Source of the DNA: Bacteroidota bacterium
GTDB lineage: Bacteria; Bacteroidota; Bacteroidia; B-17B0; Aurantibacillaceae
Assembly (NCBI GenBank): GCA_021323535.1
Contig: JAJONO010000007.1
Coordinates: 1-64,000, forward strand
DNA: 64,000 nucleotides
Direction of reading: 5' to 3'
Below are positions 54,055 through 63,691 of this stretch, in pieces; the first letter of the stretch is position 1; each line of letters starts with the position of its first letter. The position numbers and the translations under genes were made by a program. The notes under the pieces are model-generated. The model worked only from the letters and a program-made list of their open reading frames with translations. It was not told where the DNA came from and ran no database searches.

Positions 54055-56265
54055 CTACTTCCCCTTCTTCTTAGCCACCGGTTTCTTATCCGCCGGTTTT
54101 GCCTTCTCAACAATGAAGCCGGTAACTTTTATCTCGGCCCTTCTGTTTTGGGCGTGCTGTTCTTCCGAACAGGTTGAAGGCTTTTTACCCTCACACTTAC
54201 AATCGTTCACCAATTTGGATTCGCCATATCCTTTTCCTTTAATACGGTTTTTGGCAATTCCCTTACTAATAATGTAGGCAGCGCTGGACTTAGCGCGTTT
54301 GTCGGAAAGCGACATATTTGCAGCCGCAGCTCCGTTACAATCGGTATGCGAGCTTAATTCGATAATGATCTCAGGATTGTCTTTCATTAAAGCAACGAGT
54401 TTATCGAGTTCAAGCGCCGCATCGGGACGAACATTAAACTTACCCACGTCGAAATAAATATTATCTACTTTTATAGCTTTTCCTACCACGATCTTCATGG
54501 CGAAAATATCTTTTAAAAGATCCTGATTTTTTTTAATGAAAAATTTATCTGTGTTAGAGAAATAATCCGGCTTCTTTTGCGAACCAATATACAGGGCCTT
54601 ATCCAATGGCAAATTACAAATACTATAATTTCCTGTTGAATCGGTTATGTAGTCAAGATATTTATTTCCGTCTTCATCATAAATGGCCACTTTCACACCG
54701 GCCAGCGGCTTGTTATTGTCTTTATCAATGATTTTTCCTTCAATACATTTGCGCGACTTTGGTCTCATCTGAACAACGACCATAGTATCACTTTTTTCTA
54801 CCGGGTTCTTGAAGAAATTTTTTGTCACATAATTCTCTGAAACGGCAGAAATATTTAAGGCCTTACCAGGGCGAATCCTCGCATTGTATATTTTACCACT
54901 ATCCAGCTTTTCGTCGTATGTTCCTGAAGGAATATTAAGCGTAAAGCTTACAGACATACTTTTGTTTTCGAGTGAATCGTAAAACATGATTTTAGCCGGG
55001 AAAGATCTTGGCTTGTTATTCACGAAGTAATATATATCATAATCGCGGGTTCCGGCTTTTCTGTTAGAGCTTAGATAACCTTTGTTTGGTTTTCCTTTCA
55101 TGAGCGACAATCCGAAATCGTCGAACTGTGTGTTCATAGTCGCGCCCAGGTTTTCGGCCTCTGTGAAACCTCCCTCTTTTGTTGGATCGGCATAGAATAA
55201 ATCAAGTCCGCCCATACCTGGCCAGCCGTCGCTCACAAAATATAATAATCCTTCTTCTGAAATATGAGGATAACTTTCGTTTCCGGCCGAATTAATATTT
55301 GTCCCGAGGTTTTTTGGTTTATCCCAGTTTCCGTCTTTCCATTCACATACAAAAATATCGGTACCTCCAAGGGTGCCTGGCATGTCACTGGCAAAATAAA
55401 GTTTTTTACCGTCGGCACTTATGCTTGGGTGCATGCAATGGTAATCAAATGAATTGTAAATGAAGGGATGAATTTCCTGGTGAGCCAATCCGTAACTATT
55501 CATGGCTGTAGAGAAAAGCTGCATCATGGACGTAGCATTCGGATTTTTGGTTTTTTTCTTCGTCTCTTTTTTCGTGATGGTTCTTGTGAAATACAGAGTT
55601 GAATCATCGGGAGTAAAACAGAACGCACCGTTAATATTATTTTTTTTCTGAATATGAGAATTGAACTTTATACCTTTCTCAACATCAACTGTATCATATC
55701 GCTCGGAAGAGAATATAGAAGAAGCGCTCGGCTTTTTAAGTTCGGTCACATAAATAAGATGATCTTTGTAATACACCGGTGAATACTCTGGTTTAGGTGT
55801 ACTGGCAACAGGAACGAGATGAACCCTTGAAAGAATTGAATCTTCGTTAAAGTTATATCCGTCGGCATAAGCTCTGCCCCACTTTCCAGCAACTGCATCT
55901 GAGCTTGAACGCAAATTAACGATCACACGCTTTGCATCTTCGGTTCTGTAATTAGCCAGTAAACTCTTTGCATAATCAAGACGGTCACGGTCGGTAGCCT
56001 GACTGCTTTCCATCGCGTTTGTCCAATGATCGATAGCTTTGTTCTGATCGCCCAGTTTTCCGTAACAGATGGCGGCCTGTCTTGACGCATAAAAATCCTT
56101 GGGGTGTTTCTTAAGGTATTTTTCATAAGAAGCGGCAGCCTCCTTATATGACATTTTTATAAACTGTTTATCAGCGCCCACAAGTCCTTTGTCGGTTGCC
56201 TGAGCCATTAACAGACTGGCAGAAAAAATTAAAATAACGGCTAATACGGATCTCCTTTTACTCAT
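54055..56265 (-). CDS. PorE-like OmpA-family protein (TPR, PD40, CarboxypepD-reg, OmpA)
   Basis: A 736-aa envelope protein. The order is signal peptide, TPR (about 30-130, YEKYLKKHPKDFYASRQAAI), WD40/PD40 propeller (about 160-430, PSISADGKKLYFASDMPG, GGLDLFY), carboxypeptidase-regulatory-like domain (about 510-590, GKIIDKDNNKPLAGVKVAI) and a C-terminal OmpA peptidoglycan-binding domain (about 600-720, VGKFNVRPDAALELDKLVAL, SSHTDCNGAAAANMSLSDKR). This is the layout of PorE, which anchors the type IX secretion machinery to peptidoglycan. Other PorE-like paralogues are common, so the T9SS role is inferred. No other T9SS genes are adjacent. Confidence 0.85.
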   Translation of the reverse strand: MSKRRSVLAVILIFSASLLMAQATDKGLVGADKQFIKMSYKEAAASYEKYLKKHPKDFYASRQAAICYGKLGDQNKAIDHWTNAMESSQATDRDRLDYAKSLLANYRTEDAKRVIVNLRSSSDAVAGKWGRAYADGYNFNEDSILSRVHLVPVASTPKPEYSPVYYKDHLIYVTELKKPSASSIFSSERYDTVDVEKGIKFNSHIQKKNNINGAFCFTPDDSTLYFTRTITKKETKKKTKNPNATSMMQLFSTAMNSYGLAHQEIHPFIYNSFDYHCMHPSISADGKKLYFASDMPGTLGGTDIFVCEWKDGNWDKPKNLGTNINSAGNESYPHISEEGLLYFVSDGWPGMGGLDLFYADPTKEGGFTEAENLGATMNTQFDDFGLSLMKGKPNKGYLSSNRKAGTRDYDIYYFVNNKPRSFPAKIMFYDSLENKSMSVSFTLNIPSGTYDEKLDSGKIYNARIRPGKALNISAVSENYVTKNFFKNPVEKSDTMVVVQMRPKSRKCIEGKIIDKDNNKPLAGVKVAIYDEDGNKYLDYITDSTGNYSICNLPLDKALYIGSQKKPDYFSNTDKFFIKKNQDLLKDIFAMKIVVGKAIKVDNIYFDVGKFNVRPDAALELDKLVALMKDNPEIIIELSSHTDCNGAAAANMSLSDKRAKSSAAYIISKGIAKNRIKGKGYGESKLVNDCKCEGKKPSTCSEEQHAQNRRAEIKVTGFIVEKAKPADKKPVAKKKGK

Positions 56266-56469
56266 ATATATTTTTATGTTGTCGAGGGGCCGGCAAATTT
56301 CATGTTTTTATCTCTAAAAACATAATAATTCATTAATTAAGAAGCCCAAAAACTTAAGTCCTAATAAATTTACAAAAAATTACAATAAAGCAAGTTTTGA
56401 CATGCGCTGTTATCTAATCCTCGCTTAAAATTAGAAATATTTTAAAGGCATTCTTATATTTACCGATTA

Positions 56470-57093
56470 ATGATCACGTACGTTTTTTTAGGCATTATTG
56501 CAATCTTTTCCATTTATGCGTTAACAGACCGGAATATAATGTATAAATACATGTTTTATCCGTATGGTATAAAACATAACCGAGAGCATTATAGGTTTCT
56601 TACACACGCTTTCGTTCATGGAGACTATATGCACCTGGCCTTTAATTTTATAACACTGTTTAGCCTTGGACACGACCTTGAAGAACGCGTTTTTCCGTAT
56701 TTTTTTGGTGATAAGTTGGGGAAACTGTATTATATCCTGCTTTTTACCGGCGGAATTTACGCTGCTTCCATTACTGAATATTTAAGGCAAAGAAATAATC
56801 CGGCCTATTCTTCCCTCGGTGCCAGCGGAGCCCTCACATCTATTATGTTTTGCTGGATAATGTTAATTCCAAAGGAAAACCTGAATCTCTTCATTATTTC
56901 AATGCCGGGGTGGGTCTTCGGAATTCTGGTGCTTGTAATAAGTTACGCTCTTATCGTTCGTAAAAAGAAAACCGATTATACCGATAACATCAGTCATGAA
57001 TCACATTTCTGGGGCGCCATGTTCGGCATTTTGTTTATTCTTATAGTGAAACCGGATGCAGTGACTCATTTTTTTAAACAATTTTTTCCTTAA
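56470..57093 (+). CDS. Rhomboid family intramembrane serine protease
   Basis: A 207-aa membrane protein with about six helices. RFLTHAFVHGDYMHLAFNFI in TM2, SLGASGALTSIMF carrying the catalytic Ser, and HESHFWGAMFGILF carrying the catalytic His give a complete dyad. It lies upstream of two secreted paralogues. Confidence 0.9.
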   Translation: MITYVFLGIIAIFSIYALTDRNIMYKYMFYPYGIKHNREHYRFLTHAFVHGDYMHLAFNFITLFSLGHDLEERVFPYFFGDKLGKLYYILLFTGGIYAASITEYLRQRNNPAYSSLGASGALTSIMFCWIMLIPKENLNLFIISMPGWVFGILVLVISYALIVRKKKTDYTDNISHESHFWGAMFGILFILIVKPDAVTHFFKQFFP

Positions 57094-57102
57094 ATTTAAT
57101 CT

Positions 57103-57465
57103 ATGAAAAAGTTAGCTTTCTTGTTGGTTACATTCTTTTGTTCCGAAATTATCAATGCGCAGGCCATTCGTATTTCTGTAAACGAAAAAACCAAAGAAGG
57201 TATTAAACCAATAGCCGAAACTAAGTTTGAAATAACCATGAACGATACCATTAAAACCGAAATGACGTCGGGTTCGGATGGTACATTAGGAAAGTTTCCG
57301 CTCGGAAAAGGCAAATACAATGTGGTCCTTTTTAATCCGGATTTTATTAACGCCGAATCTAAAGATGTAATTGTAGAAGAAAGGCGCACCAACAGTATTA
57401 CTATCACTTGTACAAGGATCAGTTCTCTTAGTCCTGAAGAAAAAAAGAAAGCCGGAATTAAATAA
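57103..57465 (+). CDS. Small secreted protein, first of a tandem paralogous pair
   Basis: 120 aa: signal peptide (LAFLLVTFFCSEIINAQ), then a carboxypeptidase-regulatory-like beta-sandwich (EITMNDTIKTEMTSGSDGTL, KFPLGKGKYNVVLF) and a charged C-terminal tail (SPEEKKKAGIK). It begins 9 bp after the rhomboid gene. Its neighbour downstream has the same length and layout (KFPLGKGKY against RISLEKGKY). Confidence 0.75.
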   Translation: MKKLAFLLVTFFCSEIINAQAIRISVNEKTKEGIKPIAETKFEITMNDTIKTEMTSGSDGTLGKFPLGKGKYNVVLFNPDFINAESKDVIVEERRTNSITITCTRISSLSPEEKKKAGIK

Positions 57466-57473
57466 ATTATATT

Positions 57474-57836
57474 ATGAGAACATTGATTTTATCTGTCCTT
57501 TTTATTTCGCTTTGCGGAGTCGCTAAATCGCAATGTATTTTTATTTATGCCGCCGAAAAGATCAAAGGCGCGGAGATACCGATTGAACGTACTGAATTTC
57601 ATGTTGTGATTAACGACACCATGAAGCGTACCATCAGTTCGCACAACGATGGCTCTCTTGGAAGGATTTCGCTTGAAAAAGGAAAATACAAGGTGAAGAT
57701 CTCCAGTGAAGAATTTGCAGATGGCATTAGTGAAGAGGTAATTGTAAAAGAATCGCGCAGCACCGATGTGATCATTCCCTTGGTAAGACTTACACCTGCG
57801 CAGATTGAGGAGAAGAAAAAAGCTTCTAAAAAATAA
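57474..57836 (+). CDS. Small secreted protein, second of a tandem paralogous pair
   Basis: 120 aa, paralogous to the preceding gene: signal peptide (LILSVLFISLCGVAKS), HVVINDTMKRTISSHNDGSL, RISLEKGKYKVKI and a C-terminal TPAQIEEKKKASKK. Only 8 bp separate it from the first copy. The two differ throughout, so the duplication is old. Function unknown. Confidence 0.75.
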   Translation: MRTLILSVLFISLCGVAKSQCIFIYAAEKIKGAEIPIERTEFHVVINDTMKRTISSHNDGSLGRISLEKGKYKVKISSEEFADGISEEVIVKESRSTDVIIPLVRLTPAQIEEKKKASKK

Positions 57837-57905
57837 TATGAAACGTAAAATGTATGATGGAAAATGGACGAGTTCTGTTCTCCGTCTTCTTTCTCTTTCT
57901 ACGCT

Positions 57906-58313
57906 TTAAACCCCACCTTCAGCAGTTCCCAGAACTTTCTTAATATCCGGTTTAAAGTACAGATTTGATTTGAGGATCTTTCCGTCTTCACGGAAAATTG
58001 GTTCGCCTTGTTCATCGAGTTTACTCATGTTACTGCGATGAATTTCGTCGTAAACTTCTTCTATCTTGTGCTGCAGTCCGTGTTTTAAAATGGTGCCGAA
58101 TAAAATATAAAGCTGGTCGCCCAAGGCATCGGCAATTTCAACGATATCGCCATTTTTGCAGGCTTCGAGGTATTCCTCATTTTCTTCTTTAATGAGGTTG
58201 TAACGAAGGGTATAATCTCTTTCGCTGATCAGTTTTACTTCAGAAGCATTTCCAATCTTGAACACATTATGAAAATCTTCAACCGATTTTATTTTTTCGT
58301 ACAACTTGCTCAT
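57906..58313 (-). CDS. MazG-like nucleoside triphosphate pyrophosphohydrolase
   Basis: A 135-aa all-alpha NTP-pyrophosphatase. EENEEYLEACKNGDIVEIADALGDQLYI carries the ExxE...ExxD metal-binding pattern of the MazG/HisE superfamily. A C-terminal extension (PIFREDGKILKSNLYFKPDI) fits the phosphoribosyl-ATP-pyrophosphohydrolase-like subgroup. It follows ompH by 5 bp on the same strand and is probably co-transcribed. Confidence 0.85.
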   Translation of the reverse strand: MSKLYEKIKSVEDFHNVFKIGNASEVKLISERDYTLRYNLIKEENEEYLEACKNGDIVEIADALGDQLYILFGTILKHGLQHKIEEVYDEIHRSNMSKLDEQGEPIFREDGKILKSNLYFKPDIKKVLGTAEGGV

Positions 58314-58318
58314 GAAAA

Positions 58319-58987
58319 TTATTTTTTTACCGTTGCTTTTTTCGCGTTGTATTCTTCGTTTACTTTCTCAACTACTTCTTTAGTTACATCAAGGGACGCG
58401 TTTCCCAGTAACATGGTAGGAATGGCTTCGCTGTATGTTAAAATATAATCGTAGCGACCATTGTTCCATTTCAGCAAAAAGTCTTTAAGGTTACTCTGGA
58501 AGTCGATATTTCTTTCGTTGTATTTTATTGTCAGATTATCCATCTGCTCCTGTTTTTTCTTCCCTTGCATCTGAATATCCATGATTGATTTTTCCAGGGC
58601 CTCCATTTCCGCTTTGGGACGGATCTGGGCGCGGGCCGACTGCTCATATTCTTCCATTTTTTTCTGGTAATCCCTGCTCAGACTTTCAACAGCCGCTTCA
58701 ATGTTTTCTTTTGATCTTTTGGCTTCAGCGGTCATGTCCTTAACTTCCTGACATTCCTCATTAAGGATATCGATGTTCACAAATGCAATTTTGCCTGTTG
58801 GGGTTGTAGCAATAGTGTTAAGCGAGGTCACTTTTTTAGCCGAATCAGGGGCCTTATCCGCCACTTTAGCATTCTCATCCTTGCCCTTCTCTTCTGCCGG
58901 TGACCCTCCCAGGTTGCTTACCTTATAAAAAAGGAAACCTACCGCGAGAACCAATACGGCATTAACACCAATTAAAACTTTGTTCAT
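58319..58987 (-). CDS. OmpH/Skp-family periplasmic chaperone-like protein
   Basis: A 222-aa protein with an N-terminal uncleaved-looking membrane anchor (VLIGVNAVLVLAVGFLFYKV) and a low-complexity linker (about 28-60). The OmpH body begins GKIAFVNIDILNEECQEVKD, with a long coiled-coil (RSKENIEAAVESLSRDYQKK) and the C-terminal YDYILTYSEA typical of the family. A well-formed promoter lies 17-47 bp upstream. Confidence 0.85.
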   Translation of the reverse strand: MNKVLIGVNAVLVLAVGFLFYKVSNLGGSPAEEKGKDENAKVADKAPDSAKKVTSLNTIATTPTGKIAFVNIDILNEECQEVKDMTAEAKRSKENIEAAVESLSRDYQKKMEEYEQSARAQIRPKAEMEALEKSIMDIQMQGKKKQEQMDNLTIKYNERNIDFQSNLKDFLLKWNNGRYDYILTYSEAIPTMLLGNASLDVTKEVVEKVNEEYNAKKATVKK

Positions 58988-59003
58988 TCTTAAAAAATTT
59001 ATG

Positions 59004-59034
59004 CAAATATAAAATTACAGCTTAGTTTACACAA
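59004..59034 (-). promoter_or_regulatory. Bacteroidota-type promoter of ompH/Skp
   Basis: On the minus strand a TTG (59032-59034) is followed after 20 nt by TATATTTG (59004-59011), matching -33 TTTG and -7 TAnnTTTG spacing. The start ATG is at 58987. Confidence 0.6.
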
Positions 59035-59073
59035 TTAATCTTTTAAAAAGACAAATTGTGCTAAAATCAATCT

Positions 59074-59180
59074 TAAAGTAGTTTAAAAATTATTCAAAGC
59101 ATGGTTTAAAAATCGTTTAAAGTAGTTCAAAAGGGTGTTTAACCACTTTAACCAAATTTGAACTAAATTAAACAATTTCA
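59074..59180. repeat. TTTAAA-rich repeat cluster upstream of the ompH promoter
   Basis: TAAAGTAGTTTAAAA (59074-59088) recurs as TAAAGTAGTTCAAAA (59118-59132). Further GTTTAAA/TTTAAC motifs lie at 59104-59110, 59114-59120, 59138-59157 and 59175-59181. The stretch has no open frame and sits between the 374-aa membrane-protein gene and the ompH promoter. Confidence 0.55.
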
Positions 59181-59183
59181 GGA

Positions 59184-60308
59184 CTATTTTAAACTCAGTT
59201 CATCTGCCGCAACCTCTGTAACACGTGTGATCTGAAGCACATCTTCGGGTTTTACAGAAACAATCGGAGCATGATTAAAGTATTCCGATTTTAACTCATG
59301 GCTGCACCAACTTCGTAAACGGAGTACATACTCACCGCTCTTCTTTGTACAGAATCCACGGATATAAAATGGAAGACGTTCAAAATCATTTTCGGAAATA
59401 AGGAGGTTCTCATTGGGGCTTGGTCCGCTTTTGAAATTAAAGGACAAAGAACCTGGCCATTTTTCTTTGAAATTAAAGGCGGGCATTATCCAGAATGCAA
59501 CAATGATCATATAAAACAAAGGCTTCTGAAACAGTACCGCTACGCTAAAATACCTCTGTTGTGTTTTTCCTGAATATAAAAACAGGACCATAAAAGTAAA
59601 CACCATGTTCATGAACCAGAGCGCGTAGTTATGATTATTTGCCGAAGGAAATAAAAAGATAAAAAGCAGTACATGAAGTGCGACACCAAAACTAATGGCG
59701 AGATATTTCACAGGCCGCACCAGTAATCCCAAACCAATAAAGATCATTATATACGGAACGAATTTCCCGGCCTTTAGAAAAAATAAGAACTGACGTTCAC
59801 TCATGATTTTTTTCAGAGGAAGAATGGCATCATAAAAATCAGTGATCACAAAAAACGGATTCATTAACTGACTGATCCCGTTAAATACATACACCGAAGC
59901 AACTATCAGCTGTATGAAAATAAAAATGGAAGTAAATTTATTGGAGTTATCTACCCTTCCATCATAAAACATAAATATGAAAAGGATAGCGTTGTAAACA
60001 TAGAACCAAGGCTGCAGGCGATTGACATCAAACAACACAAGAAAACAATTAGCAAGTAAAGCAAGAAAAATGAATGTTCTTGTGGTGTGAAAAAACAATG
60101 AACACAGCAGGCAAATCAGACTGAAAACAACCAGGATATAATCATATGGAGGTTTAAGAAAAAAATGCTCAAATACGGGAATGCTAGGAAAATATCTTTG
60201 GCCTCCCCATAAATTGAGACTGAGTAAAAATGAAATGAATAAACCAAGTGTGACAATTGTCCGTAAATAAAATAGACGCTGTGGTATCGAGATCTTTAGT
60301 CCTTCCAT
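59184..60308 (-). CDS. Polytopic membrane protein (HTTM/DoxX-like)
   Basis: A 374-aa protein with about ten hydrophobic helices. MFYDGRV and VFNGISQLMNPFF lie in loops, and ALHVLLFIFLFPSANNHNYALW resembles HTTM/vitamin-K-carboxylase-like membrane proteins. The C-terminal ~90 residues are soluble (YIRGFCTKKSGEYVLRLRSW). Function is unknown. The first 13 bp overlap the end of the NlpC/P60 gene. Confidence 0.6.
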   Translation of the reverse strand: MEGLKISIPQRLFYLRTIVTLGLFISFLLSLNLWGGQRYFPSIPVFEHFFLKPPYDYILVVFSLICLLCSLFFHTTRTFIFLALLANCFLVLFDVNRLQPWFYVYNAILFIFMFYDGRVDNSNKFTSIFIFIQLIVASVYVFNGISQLMNPFFVITDFYDAILPLKKIMSERQFLFFLKAGKFVPYIMIFIGLGLLVRPVKYLAISFGVALHVLLFIFLFPSANNHNYALWFMNMVFTFMVLFLYSGKTQQRYFSVAVLFQKPLFYMIIVAFWIMPAFNFKEKWPGSLSFNFKSGPSPNENLLISENDFERLPFYIRGFCTKKSGEYVLRLRSWCSHELKSEYFNHAPIVSVKPEDVLQITRVTEVAADELSLK

Positions 60309-60829
60309 GATAGTGATTGCCTGAGGCGGCCCGCCGAATGAAAATTCTTTTTGTAATAGGTTTCGTTAAGATCGCTCACAATAACTCCTTTACTGGTGCT
60401 GGCGTGCGCGAATTTATTATCCTTGAGGTAAACCCCTACATGTGAAATACTTTTTCCATTCGTAATAAAAAACACAAAATCTCCTTGTCGCAGATGTTCA
60501 GTTTTTACTTTGTCGCAGGATTTATAAATTTCTCCACAGGTTCTTCCTATTTTAACATCATAAACTTTACTGTATAAATTATCAGCGAAGCAGCTGCAAT
60601 CCACACCTGTCTTCTGACACCCTCCATATTTGTAAGGTACACCGTACCAATCGTCAACAAAAGAATATAATTTGTTATGGTTGATTTCCTTTTTTGAAAC
60701 TCCTAGTTTTTCCTGGAGCTGGTGAGAAGAAGGAGTTGTATGCTTAGGATCATCGGATTTGGCGAGATCTTTTTTGTGGCGACAAGACGTGGAGAACAAA
60801 GCGAGAAACAGAAAGAGAGCGTAAATCAT
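60296..60829 (-). CDS. NlpC/P60 cell-wall hydrolase lipoprotein
   Basis: About 177 aa from the ATG at 60829, which begins a lipoprotein leader (MIYALFLFLALFSTSC). A longer frame from 60901 is less likely. The NlpC/P60 domain has YKYGGCQKTGVDCSCFADNL (catalytic Cys), the His in ISHVGVYL and a third polar residue in KFAHAS. It is expected to cut gamma-D-Glu-DAP bonds in peptidoglycan. It is divergent from the E1 gene. Confidence 0.85.
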   Translation of the reverse strand: MIYALFLFLALFSTSCRHKKDLAKSDDPKHTTPSSHQLQEKLGVSKKEINHNKLYSFVDDWYGVPYKYGGCQKTGVDCSCFADNLYSKVYDVKIGRTCGEIYKSCDKVKTEHLRQGDFVFFITNGKSISHVGVYLKDNKFAHASTSKGVIVSDLNETYYKKNFHSAGRLRQSLSWKD

Positions 60830-61141
60830 ACGGCTATTTTTAGCCGAGGATTCCCCAGATTTATAGGATTTAAAATTCGTTATGTCCGAAAAGGATTTCA
60901 AAAGATTAGCAGGATCGAATTATCGGTCCAATCCCATAAAGTTACTTTACAGGCCCCCGGGTTTTCTATCTTTAACAGCCGTGTTATCCTCCCGCCATTG
61001 TTAATAACCTCGTTTTTTGTTAAAAACTCAGGTTTTGGATTTCATCGTGTCAAAATTCGACGAGTTGGTCCTGCCTGATAACATTCCCAGAACATTGCAT
61101 TAGGGAATTTGACTATATTTAGCCTTGTTTAAATCGTATTA

Positions 61142-63232
61142 ATGGAAACTTCTTCTGAAACATTCAATGTGAAAACCAAAATACCATTAGATATTCTAAA
61201 ACAGGCCTTCGAACTTATGTGCACCGCTAAAAGCCTGGCCGACCTGTATGAGGCAAATAAGGAAATTACTGCCAAATACGTTCACGCCACCAGCCGCGGA
61301 CACGAAGCCGTTCAGCTCGCACTTGGTCTCCAGTTATTACCACAGGATTTTGTGAGTCCGTATTACCGCGACGACAGTATCCTTCTTGGTATTGGCATGC
61401 AGCCATTCGAGCTCATGTTACAGTTATTAGCTAAACGTAACGACCCGTTTTCGGGAGGAAGAACATATTATGCGCATCCTTCTCTGAAGAGAGATGAAAT
61501 GCCCAAGATCCCGCACCAGTCAAGCGCTACAGGTATGCAGGCCATTCCCACTACAGGAATTGCTATGGGTATGAAGTACATGGAAGATGCTGGCATCGCT
61601 AAAAACTTCAATGGGAAAAATCCGGTTGCGGTTTGTTCTCTGGGAGATGCGAGTTGTACGGAAGGTGAAGTTTCGGAGGCTTTCCAGATGGCCGTATTGC
61701 GTAAACTCCCGATCCTGTATTTTGTTCAGGACAATGAATGGGACATCAGCGCAAATGCGAAAGAAATCCGCAACCAGGATATTACTGAATTTGCAAAAGG
61801 TTTTAAAGGGCTGGAAACAAGGACTATTGACGGAACCGATTTTATTCATAGCTACAATACTGTAAAGGATTGCCTCGACATCATTCGTAAAGAAAGACGT
61901 CCGATGCTCATTCACGCGAAAGTCCCTTTATTAAATCACCATACCAGCGGCGTTCGTAAAGAATGGTACCGCGACGATCTTGAAGAAGCAGCCAAACGCG
62001 ATCCGCTTCCAAGATTAAGAAACCAGCTGATCATTTCAGGAATGGAGGCGAGCGAGATCAAAGCCATTGAGGAAAAAGCAAAACAACTGGTTGAAACAGA
62101 TTACAAAAAAGCATTAGCGGAAGAAGATCCTCGCCCTGAAGATCTGATGCTGCACGAATTTGCTGAAACACCTGTTACCGAAGAAAAAGGAACACGTGCG
62201 CCAAGCGGAAAACAACCAACCGTGATGGTGGATAGCGCGCTCTTCGCCATACGTGAACTCATGAGTAAACATCCTGAATGTTTGTTATATGGACAAGATG
62301 TTGGAGCAAGACTTGGCGGAGTTTTCCGTGAAGCAGCAACACTGGCGCAGCAATTCGGAGATCACAGAGTATTCAATACACCTATCCAGGAAGCATTCAT
62401 TGTTGGATCAACGGTAGGAATGAGCGCAGTAGGATTAAAACCAATTGTAGAAGTACAGTTTGCAGATTATATCTGGCCAGGCTTAAACCAGTTATTTACT
62501 GAAGTGAGCCGCAGTTGTTATCTAACCAACGGAAAATGGCCGGTGAGTATGATCCTTCGAGTTCCAATCGGAGCGTATGGAAGTGGTGGACCTTACCACT
62601 CAAGCAGCGTGGAAAGTGTTTTGGTGAACATCCGCGGTATCAAGATCGCTTACCCAAGTACAGGCGCAGATTTAAAAGGATTAATGAAAGCGGCATATTA
62701 CGATCCTAACCCGGTGGTAATGCTCGAACATAAAGGTTTATACTGGAGCAAGATCAAAGGTACCGAAGAAGCCAAGACCATTGAGCCAGACGAGGATTAT
62801 ATTATTCCTTTTGGTAAAGCAAGAATTGTTATTGAAGCCGAAGGAGAAAAAATACAAAGTGGCAATACGCTAACCGTTATTACATACGGAATGGGAGTTT
62901 ACTGGGCAAAAGCAGCCGCGAAGAAATTTGAGGGACAAGTGGAGATTGTAGATTTACGTACCCTCGCCCCTATCGATGAAGAAACCATTTTCGCCAGCGC
63001 TAAAAAACACAGTAAAGTTTTAGTGTTAACTGAAGAACCTGTTCATAACGGATTTGCTCAAAGCATTGCAGCGCGTATCAGCGAAAATTGTTTTAAATAT
63101 CTGGATGCACCGGTAAAAGTAATTGGCGCCGAGAATCTACCTGCCATACCATTAAACTCAACATTAGAGAAAGCCATGCTTCCGAATGCGGAGAAGGTGG
63201 AGAGGGCGATTGGAGAGTTGTTGAATTATTAA
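61142..63232 (+). CDS. Fused 2-oxoacid dehydrogenase E1 (alpha-beta)
   Basis: A 696-aa thiamine-diphosphate enzyme. The alpha part is about 1-340 (HEAVQLALGLQLLPQDFVSP, PKIPHQSSATGMQAIP, GDASCTEGEVSEAFQMAVL). The beta part is about 360-696 (LLYGQDVGARLGGVFREA, EAFIVGSTVGMSAVGLKPI, GSGGPYHSSSVE, LRTLAPIDEETIFASA). This fused form is common in Bacteroidota for branched-chain or pyruvate-like substrates; substrate choice cannot be read here. No E2 or E3 gene is adjacent. Confidence 0.9.
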   Translation: METSSETFNVKTKIPLDILKQAFELMCTAKSLADLYEANKEITAKYVHATSRGHEAVQLALGLQLLPQDFVSPYYRDDSILLGIGMQPFELMLQLLAKRNDPFSGGRTYYAHPSLKRDEMPKIPHQSSATGMQAIPTTGIAMGMKYMEDAGIAKNFNGKNPVAVCSLGDASCTEGEVSEAFQMAVLRKLPILYFVQDNEWDISANAKEIRNQDITEFAKGFKGLETRTIDGTDFIHSYNTVKDCLDIIRKERRPMLIHAKVPLLNHHTSGVRKEWYRDDLEEAAKRDPLPRLRNQLIISGMEASEIKAIEEKAKQLVETDYKKALAEEDPRPEDLMLHEFAETPVTEEKGTRAPSGKQPTVMVDSALFAIRELMSKHPECLLYGQDVGARLGGVFREAATLAQQFGDHRVFNTPIQEAFIVGSTVGMSAVGLKPIVEVQFADYIWPGLNQLFTEVSRSCYLTNGKWPVSMILRVPIGAYGSGGPYHSSSVESVLVNIRGIKIAYPSTGADLKGLMKAAYYDPNPVVMLEHKGLYWSKIKGTEEAKTIEPDEDYIIPFGKARIVIEAEGEKIQSGNTLTVITYGMGVYWAKAAAKKFEGQVEIVDLRTLAPIDEETIFASAKKHSKVLVLTEEPVHNGFAQSIAARISENCFKYLDAPVKVIGAENLPAIPLNSTLEKAMLPNAEKVERAIGELLNY

Positions 63233-63264
63233 TTTAAAATAATAATCCATTTAATTTTAAATTC

Positions 63265-63675
63265 ATGATACCGAAAACAGTAAAAAAATATCTGTTATTT
63301 TCTGTAATCATAACTTTTTTCTTTGAATTTTCTGGCTGCAAGAAAAAAACTCAGGTAGCCAGCTCCCCTGATTTTTTCAGTGAGTGGAAATATGTTAGCA
63401 GCAGTGGCGGATTAACCGGATCGGGTGACCCTAAAGTAAGTAATGAACAATCGATAGAGTTTAAAGACAATGGCCGTTATTACTTTTATAACAAGGATAA
63501 AAGGGTCGGATCAGGTAAATTCAAACTGGAAACAAGTTCTGATGCAGCTGGTAATACGGTTGATAAGATCTTTTATGAAAATGAGAGTCCGCAGACGTAT
63601 TCTATTTCCGGCCAAACATTGTATCTCAATGCTGTTAGTGCAGATGGCTTCAGTTATGTTCTTGAAAAAAAGTGA
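63265..63675 (+). CDS. Small lipoprotein, lipocalin-like
   Basis: A 136-aa protein whose leader (YLLFSVIITFFFEFSGC) ends in a lipobox Cys. The mature part has WKYVSSSGGLTGSG, IEFKDNGRYYFYNKDKRVGS and a C-terminal GQTLYLNAVSADGFSYVLEK. The layout is that of small Bacteroidota lipocalin-like lipoproteins. Function unknown. Confidence 0.75.
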   Translation: MIPKTVKKYLLFSVIITFFFEFSGCKKKTQVASSPDFFSEWKYVSSSGGLTGSGDPKVSNEQSIEFKDNGRYYFYNKDKRVGSGKFKLETSSDAAGNTVDKIFYENESPQTYSISGQTLYLNAVSADGFSYVLEKK

Positions 63676-63691
63676 ATGGTTAAGCTTGTAA

